The notes under the pieces are model-generated. The model had not been told where the DNA came from and made no database searches. It was given only the letters and a program-made list of their open reading frames with translations. From Pseudomonadota bacterium (GTDB taxonomy: Bacteria > Pseudomonadota > Alphaproteobacteria > Acetobacterales > Acetobacteraceae), in assembly GCA_021826485.1 (NCBI GenBank), contig JAKAZX010000035.1:1-16724 (forward strand): 16,724 nucleotides of DNA. Reading direction: 5' to 3'. Numbering within the stretch: the stretch's first letter is position 1; each line of letters begins with the position of its first letter. A program made the position numbers and the translations under genes. Shown here piece by piece: positions 1 through 6,710 of this stretch.

Positions 1-1444
1 AAGCAAACTGTGACGCATCGAATCCATCGGGCACCACCCCGCGCGGCCGGGCGGCCTCGTAGGGGCCGCGGGCCAGGAACTGGCCGCTGCCCGGCGCCGC
101 CAGCACCTGGCCGTCGCGCATCGCCACCTCGCCGCGTCGCAGGGTGGCGACGGGCCAGCCGGTCACCGTCATGCCCTCATAGGGCGTATAATCGATCGCC
201 TGCTGCATCATCGCGTTGTCGAGCGTGACCTGCCTGTCGGCATCCCACAGCACCAGATCGGCATCGGCGCCGATCGCGATGCTGCCCTTGCGCGGGTAGA
301 GGCCGAACAGCCGGGCGGGATTGCCCGCGGTCAGCCGCACGAACTGGTTGAGGTCGATGCGGCCCTTCGCCACGCCTTCGCTGAACAGCACCGGCAGCCG
401 GGCAGCGAGGCCCGGCACGCCATTCGGAATGTCGCGGAAACTGGCATCCGCGCCGTTCATCCGCTTGCCGCGCGGGCCGTCATAGCGCCAGCCGGAATGG
501 TCGGAGCTGACCACGTCCAACACGCCGCGCCGCACCATCTCCCACAGTCCCGGCTGATCGGCGGCATCGCGCGGCGCCGGACTGCACATGAACTTCGCCC
601 CCTCGAAGCCGGGGCGGTCCATGTCGGCGGCAGTCAGCACGAAATACTGCGTGCAGGTCTCGCCCCACACCTTCAGTCCGCGCAACTGGGCGCGGGCGAT
701 CTCCTCGGCCACTTCGGCGCAGGAGACGTGGAAGACCTGGATCGGCTGATCGACGAGTTCGGCGAGCGCGATGGCGCGGTGTGTTGCTTCCCGCTCGATC
801 ACGCGCGGGCGTGCCCAGGCGTGGTATTTGGGCGCGCGCCGCCCGTCGGCCAGCAGCGCCTCCGTTCGCCAGCCGATCGCCTCGTAGTTCTCGCAATGCA
901 CGGTGACGAGGGCGCCGTTGCGCCGGGCCGCCGCCAGGACCCGCAGGTATTGCCGGTCGTCCAGGTGCAGCGGGTCGTAGGTCAGGAACACCTTCAGGCT
1001 GCGCACGCCCTCCGCGACGATCTGCGGAATCTCGCGCCACACCACCGCGTCGGTCGGGTCGGTGATGATCTGGTGGAAGCCGTAATCCACCATCGCCCGC
1101 GCGGCCCGGCGGCGGTATTCCGCGAGCGGGGCGAGAATGCCGCCGCCCTTGAACTGGTTGGAGAAGGTGACGACGCTGGTCGTCCCGCCGGCGAGGCAGG
1201 AGCGGCTGCCGGTTTCCCAGGTCTCCTCGTCGGCATCGCCGCCGCTGCGCAACTGCTCGATATGGCAGTGGGTATCGACGCCGCCCGGCAGCACCAGCAG
1301 CCCGCCGGCATCCAGCGTCGCCGGGCCGGTGAGGCTGTCCGCGATCGCCGCGATGCGGCCGGCGCGGATGCCGATATCGGCGCGCATCACGTCGCTGCCG
1401 GTCACCACAGTGCCGCCGCGAACCACCAGATCGAACTCGGCCAT
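1..1444 (-). CDS. Dihydropyrimidinase/hydantoinase-type amidohydrolase (C-terminus cut by window edge)
   Basis: This is a cyclic-amidase metalloenzyme of the amidohydrolase superfamily, expected to open hydantoin or dihydropyrimidine-like rings in the cytosol. The 481 visible codons start MAEFDLVVRGGTVVTG and are close to the usual family length, so only a few C-terminal residues should be missing. The binuclear metal set is visible: H59 and H61 in VDTHCHIEQ, the lysine that is carbamylated in this family (K151 in SLKVFLTYD), H183 in VHCEN, H239 in FHVSC and D315 in SSDHSGW. The ATG at 1444 follows a GGGAGGGAGG ribosome site. It is transcribed divergently from the TPR gene. No partner carbamoylase, transporter or pyrimidine gene lies beside it in the window, so the substrate is open. 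The DTHCHIEQ signature differs from classic HydA, so allantoinase-like or other ureide substrates are possible. The fold and metal site are firm; the exact reaction is not. Confidence 0.9.
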   Translation of the reverse strand, partial: MAEFDLVVRGGTVVTGSDVMRADIGIRAGRIAAIADSLTGPATLDAGGLLVLPGGVDTHCHIEQLRSGGDADEETWETGSRSCLAGGTTSVVTFSNQFKGGGILAPLAEYRRRAARAMVDYGFHQIITDPTDAVVWREIPQIVAEGVRSLKVFLTYDPLHLDDRQYLRVLAAARRNGALVTVHCENYEAIGWRTEALLADGRRAPKYHAWARPRVIEREATHRAIALAELVDQPIQVFHVSCAEVAEEIARAQLRGLKVWGETCTQYFVLTAADMDRPGFEGAKFMCSPAPRDAADQPGLWEMVRRGVLDVVSSDHSGWRYDGPRGKRMNGADASFRDIPNGVPGLAARLPVLFSEGVAKGRIDLNQFVRLTAGNPARLFGLYPRKGSIAIGADADLVLWDADRQVTLDNAMMQQAIDYTPYEGMTVTGWPVATLRRGEVAMRDGQVLAAPGSGQFLARGPYEAARPRGVVPDGFDASQFA

Positions 1445-1607
1445 GCGGCCCTCCCTCCCGTTCCGCGCATCCCGCGCCGGCGCGGCGGATGCGAGCGGCG
1501 TGCCATCCGCGGCCGGCCGCGCGGCCCGGTATCGCATGTTGCGCCGGCCGGTGCATTGCGGAAGACCGTCGCCCCAGGGCACATGCGGCGGGGCAGGGGG
1601 CAGGCCG
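1445..1607. promoter_or_regulatory. Divergent intergenic region with GC-rich dyad
   Basis: This 163-bp gap separates the hydantoinase and TPR gene starts and must hold the promoters for both. I see no convincing -35/-10 pair. It contains a strong dyad at 1466-1493: arms CGCATCC and GGATGCG flank the 14-bp palindrome CCGCGCCGGCGCGG (1472-1485). It could fold as an RNA hairpin in the hydantoinase leader or serve as a protein site. Confidence 0.45.
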
Positions 1608-3047
1608 ATGGACGGAGCAGGGATCGTCGTGCGGCCGGAACAGGCGCTGGAGCTTGCCGCGCGCCTGCTCGCGGACGACCGGATCGACGAGGCATCGGCG
1701 CTGCTGGCGCAGGTGGCGGAGGGCGCCGCACCGGGGCCCGACGTGTGGCTGCTGCGTGCCCAGGCGGCGGCGCGGCGGGGCCAGTGGGCCGCGGTGCTCC
1801 GCCTGGCGGGGATGGCGCAGGCGTCCGGGCAGTCCTGCCTGGGTCTGCATTATCTGCGGCACGATGCGGGCGTCGCGCTGGGGCGGGAGGCGGAGGTGAT
1901 GGCGGCGTCCGAGGATGCGGCACGCGAAGCGCCGGAGGCGCCGGAGGCGCTCGCCCGGCTCGCCGCCGCGCAGTACCGTGCCTGCGACATGGCGCGGGCG
2001 ATCGCGCTGTGCCGCGCGGCCCTGCGCATCGACCCGCGCTATCGCCCGGCCCATGACATCCTGGCCGCCGCCCTGCTGGTGCGCGGGGAGTATGCCGAGG
2101 GGTGGGAGGAATATCCCTGGCGCTTCCGCTTCCACGGCGGCGATGCGCCGCGGGTCGCGCCCCAGGAATGGGGCGGGGAGGTACTGGACGGCGCGGCCCT
2201 GCGCGGCCAGCTCGTGCTGATCGGCGATCAGGGGCTGGGCGACGTGATCCAGTTCGCCCGCTACCTGCCCTTCGTCGCCCAGCGCTGCACCGGCAGCGAC
2301 CTGGTGCTCGCCTGCGCGGAGGCGCTGCATCCCCTGCTGGCGCCGCTGCTGGGCCGGGTGGCGCCGGGTGCCGCGCTGGTCGCCCGGGATGCGCCGACCC
2401 CGCGCTGCGGCCGCTGGCTCACGCTGTCGCAACTGCCACGGCTGGCCGGCACGCGGCTGGACAGCATCCCCGGCCCGCATCCCTACCTGCACGCCGAGCC
2501 AGCCGCGGCGGCGCGGTGGCGGGCGCGGCTGGATGCGCTGCTGCCGGGCGGGATGCGGCGCGTCGGGCTGGTCTGGGCCGGCAATCCGCTGCACCAGAAC
2601 GATGCCAGCCGATCGCTGCTGCTGCCGATGCTGGCGCCGCTGACGGAATGCGCCGGCGTCGCGCTGGTCTCCCTCCAGCAGGGCGCGGCGGCGGCGGGCC
2701 TGTCCGGCTATGCCGGGCGGGCGCCGCTGGTCAGCCTGGGGCCGGAACTCGCCGACCTGGGAGAGACCGCGGCGGTGATGGCGGGGCTCGATCTGGTGGT
2801 GACGATCGACAGCGCCCCGGCGCATCTGGCGGGCGCGCTGGGCGTGCCGACGCTGCTGCTGCTGCCCTTCGCCCCGGACTGGCGCTGGCTGCTGCAGCGG
2901 GCGGACAGCCCCTGGTACCCGTCCCTGCGGCTGCTGCGCCAGCCGGCGCCGGGCGCCTGGGCGCCGGTGATCGCTGAGGCCGCCGCCGCCATCGCGGCCT
3001 GGGATGTGCCCGGCCGGCCAGAGCAGACACCGTCCGTTCCCGGCTGA
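1608..3047 (+). CDS. TPR protein with glycosyltransferase-9-like domain
   Basis: This 479-residue soluble protein has TPR-like helical pairs in about residues 10-165 and a C-terminal domain resembling ADP-heptose:LPS heptosyltransferases (GT9/GT-B fold). Landmarks are GDQGLGDVIQFARYLP (206-221), GLVWAGNP followed by a His/Asn/Arg-rich segment (320-336), TIDSAPAHLAGALG (399-412) and SPWYPSLRLLRQ (434-445). The last two are typical of the nucleotide-sugar side of these proteins. Family members are often annotated as TPR glycosyltransferases linked to surface or flagellin glycosylation, but acceptor and donor are unknown here. The ATG at 1608 is chosen because GGGGCAGGGGG lies just upstream; the longer open frame back to 1137 overlaps the hydantoinase gene and lacks homology. 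No polysaccharide genes lie nearby, so it stands alone. There is no signal peptide or membrane segment. Confidence 0.85.
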   Translation: MDGAGIVVRPEQALELAARLLADDRIDEASALLAQVAEGAAPGPDVWLLRAQAAARRGQWAAVLRLAGMAQASGQSCLGLHYLRHDAGVALGREAEVMAASEDAAREAPEAPEALARLAAAQYRACDMARAIALCRAALRIDPRYRPAHDILAAALLVRGEYAEGWEEYPWRFRFHGGDAPRVAPQEWGGEVLDGAALRGQLVLIGDQGLGDVIQFARYLPFVAQRCTGSDLVLACAEALHPLLAPLLGRVAPGAALVARDAPTPRCGRWLTLSQLPRLAGTRLDSIPGPHPYLHAEPAAAARWRARLDALLPGGMRRVGLVWAGNPLHQNDASRSLLLPMLAPLTECAGVALVSLQQGAAAAGLSGYAGRAPLVSLGPELADLGETAAVMAGLDLVVTIDSAPAHLAGALGVPTLLLLPFAPDWRWLLQRADSPWYPSLRLLRQPAPGAWAPVIAEAAAAIAAWDVPGRPEQTPSVPG

Positions 3048-3092
3048 CCGGCGCCGCGCCCAGATATTTCTGCCTGCGCCGCCGGTTGCGGG

Positions 3093-3133
3093 TTGAACAG
3101 CAAGCCAGGACAGGATAGTTTCCTAGTCAACTA
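3093..3133 (+). promoter_or_regulatory. Putative marR promoter with overlapping palindromic operator
   Basis: An 18-bp dyad, TAGTTTCCTAGTCAACTA (3116-3133), has perfect outer arms TAGTT/AACTA and a CTAG centre; 14 of 18 positions are symmetric. This is the size and style of MarR-family operators. A possible sigma-70 promoter, TTGAAC (3093-3098), 17-bp spacer, TAGTTT (3116-3121), would place the dyad over the -10. The dyad also abuts the ribosome site AAGGA (3133-3137) of the MarR gene. Bound repressor should block its own operon. The dyad is seen directly; promoter and binding are inference. Confidence 0.6.
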
Positions 3134-3143
3134 AGGATCTGCC

Positions 3144-3605
3144 ATGGCGCCGGACCTGCCTGCCTCGGAACTGATCGCGCATCTCGGGTTCTGGCTGCGC
3201 GCCGTATCCAACCGGGTCTCTCATGCTTTCGCCGCCAAGCTTGCCGGCAAGGGTGTGACCGTCGCCGAATGGGTCATGCTGCGCACGCTCTACCGCAAGG
3301 ACCCAGTGCCGCCGAGCCGCCTTGCCGAGGCGATGGGGATGACGCGCGGTGCGATCACGAAGCTGGCCGATCGGCTGATCGACAAATCGCTGATCGTCCG
3401 GACGGCGAGCCGTGGCGACGGCCGTACGCACACGCTCGCCCTGACACCGCGGGGAACGCTGCTGGTGCCGGAACTGGCGATGCTGGCCGACCGGAACGAC
3501 GCTGAATTCTTCGGCCATCTTTCGGCTGCCGAGCGTGAAGACCTGGAGCGGCTGCTGCAAGGGATGGTCGAGCGCTGCCAGATCAAGGCAATGCCGATCG
3601 ACTGA
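3144..3605 (+). CDS. MarR-family transcriptional regulator
   Basis: A 153-residue winged-helix regulator of normal MarR length. Residues 10-35 and 105-148 form the terminal dimerisation helices. The HTH spans about 56-81 (PPSRLAEAMGMTRGAITKLADRL) and the wing about 83-102, with RGDGRTHTL at the usual DRR position. Proteins of this family usually repress their own operon and release DNA on binding a phenolic or other small ligand, or on cysteine oxidation. The only cysteine, C145, is near the C-terminus. The ATG at 3144 has AAGGA six bases upstream and is immediately preceded by a MarR-style palindrome, which supports autoregulation. It is followed after 34 bp by a DUF1398 gene on the same strand, its likely target. 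This pair reads as less GC-rich than its neighbours, perhaps a separate acquisition. The ligand is unknown. Confidence 0.9.
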   Translation: MAPDLPASELIAHLGFWLRAVSNRVSHAFAAKLAGKGVTVAEWVMLRTLYRKDPVPPSRLAEAMGMTRGAITKLADRLIDKSLIVRTASRGDGRTHTLALTPRGTLLVPELAMLADRNDAEFFGHLSAAEREDLERLLQGMVERCQIKAMPID

Positions 3606-3639
3606 TCCCGATCCGGCATCACTCGTATGGAGAAAGCAC

Positions 3640-4041
3640 ATGGACGCCCACCGGAAGTCGCTTGCCAGGACCTGCCTCGATGGCGCGGAAAGCGACAGGA
3701 TGACGTTTCCGCAGATCGTCGGAACCCTCATGGAGGAGGATTTTGAAGGGTACGCGATCGACTTCCGTCGCGCCACCGCCACGTACTACCTGCGCGACGG
3801 CGACAGCGTTGAATTGCCAACGCACAAGATCGATGTTTCGATTGCGGCCACGTTCGATGCGGCGGCCATCCAGGTCGCGGTCAGGGAGGCGCAGCAACTG
3901 GTTCCCGGCTACACCTACAGGGGATTCTGCACGAAGGTGGCATCGGCCGGCTGCGCAGCGTACATCGTGTCCTTTCCGGGCCGCCGGGTGCTGTATGTCG
4001 GGCGAACCGCGGAGACCCATGTGGAACATTTCCCGGATTAG
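3640..4041 (+). CDS. DUF1398 (YbcV-like) family protein
   Basis: A 133-residue cytosolic protein of the DUF1398 family, which includes E. coli YbcV and is sometimes labelled 'phage envelope protein'. The recognisable parts are an N-terminal helical region ending in TFPQIVGTLMEEDFEGYAIDF (22-42), the central YYLRDG segment (49-54) and the conserved C-terminal block YIVSFPGRRVLYVGRTAETH with EHFP (108-132). There is no signal peptide or membrane helix. The biochemical role is unknown for the family. The start at 3640 has GGAGAAAG just upstream; the earlier in-frame start at 3535 lies inside the MarR gene. Thirty-four bases after a MarR repressor with its own operator, it is probably co-transcribed and induced by whatever ligand that repressor senses. 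No phage genes are nearby, so the phage label should not be taken literally. Confidence 0.85.
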   Translation: MDAHRKSLARTCLDGAESDRMTFPQIVGTLMEEDFEGYAIDFRRATATYYLRDGDSVELPTHKIDVSIAATFDAAAIQVAVREAQQLVPGYTYRGFCTKVASAGCAAYIVSFPGRRVLYVGRTAETHVEHFPD

Positions 4042-4091
4042 CCGGCGACGCGTCGGCTTCATCGCGGGGGCCGGACCGCCGCCGACCGCAG
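4042..4091. other. Short convergent intergenic gap
   Basis: Fifty bases separate the converging ends of the DUF1398 gene and the sugar operon. The palindrome CGACGCGTCG (4046-4055) has no loop and no T-run follows, so I see no clear intrinsic terminator on either strand. Rho-dependent termination is possible. Confidence 0.4.
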
Positions 4092-4970
4092 TCAACAGAC
4101 CTCCGGCGTCAGTGCAAGCCGCACCGACGCGCTCTCCCCCGGTGCCAGCAGCAGCAGCCCGGGCCGGCCGGGCAGGTTGTGCGCGTCCACCGGATGCGAA
4201 ACCGGCTCGAAACAGAAGAAATCGGCCGCCTGGCCGGGCGAAAACAGCAGATAGACCGAAAGCGCCTCCGCCGTGATGCCGAGGGCCAGGCGTCGCCCCG
4301 GCCATGCGATGCGGGCGGTGCCGGTCCAGCCGGTGAAGCCGTTGTTGACCCAGCCCTCCGGCAGCGGGCGGGGGCGCGTGAAATCCCAGTCCGGCCGCTG
4401 CCCGACCGGGACGTGACGCTGCGGCAGGTGGTGCGCATCCTCCAGCCAGACGCCCTCGGCGGGCGCCTGAAACGTCGTGTCGGGGTCGCGCGGCAGCCAG
4501 GGATGAAAGCCGAGGCCGTAGGGCAGCGGCTGTTCGCCTTCGTGCCGCACGGACAGGTGCATGTGCAGGCATCCCCGGGCGAGCCGGTAGCGCAGCCGGG
4601 CGGTGTAGCGGAACGGCCCGGGGCCGGCGCTGGCCAGCCGCAGCGCGGCCCGGTCCGGCGCATGCCCGGTCACCTGCCAGGGAAGCTGGAAGCCGTTGCC
4701 GTGCAGCGGACAGGGCTCGCCGGGCACGTTCGGCGCGAGCGCATGGAACCCCGCCGGCCCGTGAAACCCGCCGCCGGAGATGCGGTTCGACCACGGCACG
4801 AGCGGATTGCAGGCGAGCGCGAACGGGTCGGCGGGAGCGGCCGGCGCCCTCCGCAGCAGCGGCTTCGCTCCCCCGTCCGCCAGCAGGTCGTAGCGCGCGA
4901 GGCCGCCGCCGAGCGCCGGCAGCACCTCCACGACCGCCGCGGCGTCCCGGAGCGTCAGCGCCGCGGTCAC
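4092..4970 (-). CDS. Aldose 1-epimerase (mutarotase) family protein
   Basis: A 292-residue protein of the galactose-mutarotase fold that interconverts alpha and beta anomers of free aldoses such as galactose or arabinose. The expected active-site elements are present: NPLVPWSNRISGG (55-67), H90 in CPLHGNGF, H156 in GLGFHPWL, and the candidate catalytic glutamate E255 in CFEPVSHP. The start is GTG at 4970, preceded by GGAGG at ideal spacing, and overlaps the GntR stop as GTGA, so translation is coupled. It is the last gene of the seven-gene minus-strand operon. Next to a sugar 1-dehydrogenase, it would supply the anomer the dehydrogenase prefers. Some proteins of this group act on other hexoses or hexose-6-phosphates; the operon favours a free aldose. 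There is no export signal, so it acts in the cytosol. Confidence 0.9.
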   Translation of the reverse strand: MTAALTLRDAAAVVEVLPALGGGLARYDLLADGGAKPLLRRAPAAPADPFALACNPLVPWSNRISGGGFHGPAGFHALAPNVPGEPCPLHGNGFQLPWQVTGHAPDRAALRLASAGPGPFRYTARLRYRLARGCLHMHLSVRHEGEQPLPYGLGFHPWLPRDPDTTFQAPAEGVWLEDAHHLPQRHVPVGQRPDWDFTRPRPLPEGWVNNGFTGWTGTARIAWPGRRLALGITAEALSVYLLFSPGQAADFFCFEPVSHPVDAHNLPGRPGLLLLAPGESASVRLALTPEVC

Positions 4971-5710
4971 GCAAGCCTCCGCGAATCCTCCTCGGCCAGA
5001 TCGAGCAGCCGGTTGACCGTGCTGCGCGCGCCGGCGGTGTCGTGCGCGCGGATGCACTCCAGCACCGCCTTGTGGACCGACAGCGTGCGCGCCTGGTTCT
5101 GCATCAGTCCGGTGGTGAGCAGGAACGACGCGCGCAGCGCCGCCTCGATCGTGCCGACCAGATTGGTCAGCACGATGTTGCCGCTGGCCGCGACCACCGC
5201 GCGATGGAACGCGAGGTCGGCCTCGCAGCAGGCAACGAGATCGTGCGGAATCGCCCGCTCCATGCCGAGATAGGCGGTCTCGATCGCTTCCAGTTGCGCC
5301 TGCGTGCAGCGCCTGGCGGCGAATTCGGCGGCGGCCGGTTCGATCACGCGGCGCGCCTCGATCAGGCTGCGGATCAGTTCGGGGTCGCGCGTCAGGTCCG
5401 GGTGCCAGCCGAGCACGGCGGGATCGAGCAGCCGCCAGTGCTGCCGCGCCCGCACCCGCACGCCGATGCGCGGCCGCACTTCCAGCAGGCCCTTGGCGGC
5501 CAGCACCTTGACCGCTTCGCGCAGCGAGGTGCGGCTGATGCCGAGCGCGGACGTCAGGTCCTCCTCACGCGGCAGGGTGTCGCCCGGGGCGTAGCGCCCG
5601 CCCAGCACCCACCCGGCCAATATGCGGACGACCGAGTCGTGGACTCGCCCGCCGGTGACGCCACCATCCTCGACCTGCGGCGCGAGGGCGGCGAGTTCGC
5701 CGTCAGCCAT
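4967..5710 (-). CDS. GntR-family (FadR/FCD) transcriptional regulator, DgoR-like
   Basis: A 247-residue regulator. An N-terminal winged helix spans about residues 22-86, with recognition-helix region GISRTSLREAVKVLAAKGLLEVRPR. A C-terminal FCD ligand-binding domain spans about 115-240. D165, H169 and H213 sit where FCD proteins place metal and ligand contacts. The linker WRLLDPAVLGWH (92-103) strongly recalls WNYLDTDVLQW of E. coli DgoR, the galactonate repressor, as I remember that protein. It is the sixth gene of the operon: its ATG overlaps the permease stop by 8 bp and its TGA overlaps the mutarotase GTG by 4 bp. A sugar acid or keto-deoxy acid from the pathway is the likely inducer, and the palindrome at 11307-11321 is the likely target. 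Ligand and operator assignments are inference. Confidence 0.9.
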   Translation of the reverse strand: MADGELAALAPQVEDGGVTGGRVHDSVVRILAGWVLGGRYAPGDTLPREEDLTSALGISRTSLREAVKVLAAKGLLEVRPRIGVRVRARQHWRLLDPAVLGWHPDLTRDPELIRSLIEARRVIEPAAAEFAARRCTQAQLEAIETAYLGMERAIPHDLVACCEADLAFHRAVVAASGNIVLTNLVGTIEAALRASFLLTTGLMQNQARTLSVHKAVLECIRAHDTAGARSTVNRLLDLAEEDSRRLA

Positions 5711-6710
5711 AGCGCCGCGCCTGCTGCTCGGCGACCAGCACGGCGGCGATCAGCAGCGCGCCGCGCGCGACCATCTGGTAGAAGGTGGGGACGCTGGTCA
5801 GGATCATGCCGTTATTCAGCACGCCCAGGATCAGCACGCCAAGCAGGCCGCCGACGATCGTGCCCTTGCCGCCGGTGAGCGCGCAGCCGCCCAGCACCGC
5901 GGCGGTGATCGCCTGCAATTCCAGCCCGTCGCTGCCCGAGATCGGCTGGCCCGAACCGGTGCGCGCGGCGAGCAGCATGCCCGCCAGCCCGGCCGCCGCA
6001 CCGCTGAGGATGTAGACGCCGACCTGATAGCCGCGGACGTTCAGCCCGGCGAGGCGCGCCACCACGGGATTGCCGCCGATGGCGTAGATGTTGCGCCCGA
6101 CGATGGTATAGCGCATCAGCACGTAGAAGGCGGCCACCACCAGCAGCAGCACCTCGATGGTGATCTGCAGCCCGAGCAGCCTGCCGGCGCCGATCATGCG
6201 GAACACCGGATTGAAGATGCTGATCGACTGGCCGTCGGACACGATGAATGCGACACCGCGAAATGCCGCCATGGTGCCGAGCGTCGCGATCACCGCGTTG
6301 ACGCCGCCGACCGTGATGATGAGGCTGTTGGCCAACCCCGCCGCCGCACCAACGGCGATGCCGAACAGGATGGCAAGCGTGGGGGAGTTGGTCCATTCGA
6401 CGCCGAGAGCGATGCACACCGTGCTCAGGCCGACCACCGCGCCCACCGAAATGTCGAGCCCGCCCGAGATGATCACGATGGTCTGCGCCGTCGCCAGCAC
6501 GCCCAGAATGGCAATGCCCTGGCCGATATTCTCGATGTTGCGCGCAAGGAAGAACACGTCGGGCCGCATCCCGCCGAAGATTGCGACCAGCACGGCGAGC
6601 GCCAGCAACAGGCTGAGATTGTGGGTGCCCGCCGCCTGCATCAACCGCGACACCGCGCCGGACCGGCCGGGGAGTGCCGGCAGCCCGATCTCATCCGCCT
6701 CGCTGCTCAT
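5703..6710 (-). CDS. Sugar ABC transporter permease (RbsC/AraH family)
   Basis: A 335-residue inner-membrane protein of the CUT2 sugar-permease family, with hydrophobic segments from about residue 32 to 327 (about ten in this family). Conserved blocks are ISGGLDISVGAVVGL (81-95), ATLGTMAAFRGVAFIVSDGQ (142-161), GRNIYAIGGNPVVARLAGL (205-223) and AVLGGCALTGGKGTIVGG (271-288). It probably forms a homodimer through which the AraF-like binding protein delivers sugar. The ATG at 6710 overlaps the ATPase stop as ATGA and has AGGAG five bases upstream; the longer open frame to 6815 lies inside the ATPase gene. Its stop overlaps the GntR start by 8 bp. Its place directly after an AraF-type binding protein and a double ATPase matches araFGH order. 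The substrate is probably an aldopentose or galactose-like sugar. Confidence 0.93.
   Translation of the reverse strand: MSSEADEIGLPALPGRSGAVSRLMQAAGTHNLSLLLALAVLVAIFGGMRPDVFFLARNIENIGQGIAILGVLATAQTIVIISGGLDISVGAVVGLSTVCIALGVEWTNSPTLAILFGIAVGAAAGLANSLIITVGGVNAVIATLGTMAAFRGVAFIVSDGQSISIFNPVFRMIGAGRLLGLQITIEVLLLVVAAFYVLMRYTIVGRNIYAIGGNPVVARLAGLNVRGYQVGVYILSGAAAGLAGMLLAARTGSGQPISGSDGLELQAITAAVLGGCALTGGKGTIVGGLLGVLILGVLNNGMILTSVPTFYQMVARGALLIAAVLVAEQQARRYG

Noticed and set aside
1137..1607. N-terminal extension of the TPR protein back to 1137
   Set aside because: It overlaps the 5' part of the hydantoinase gene on the other strand and shows no TPR pattern; ATG 1608 has a good ribosome site.
480..2825. 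781-codon minus-strand open frame opposite the hydantoinase end and TPR gene
   Set aside because: Its translation is Arg/Gln/His-rich with no family motif and runs antisense to two genes with clear domains; it is a GC-bias shadow.
3640..4041. Prophage remnant suggested by the 'phage envelope protein' label of DUF1398
   Set aside because: No integrase, structural phage gene, attachment repeat or tRNA is nearby; the family is common on ordinary chromosomes.
4041..4057. Intrinsic terminator between the converging genes
   Set aside because: CGACGCGTCG is a loop-free palindrome and no T-run follows on either strand.
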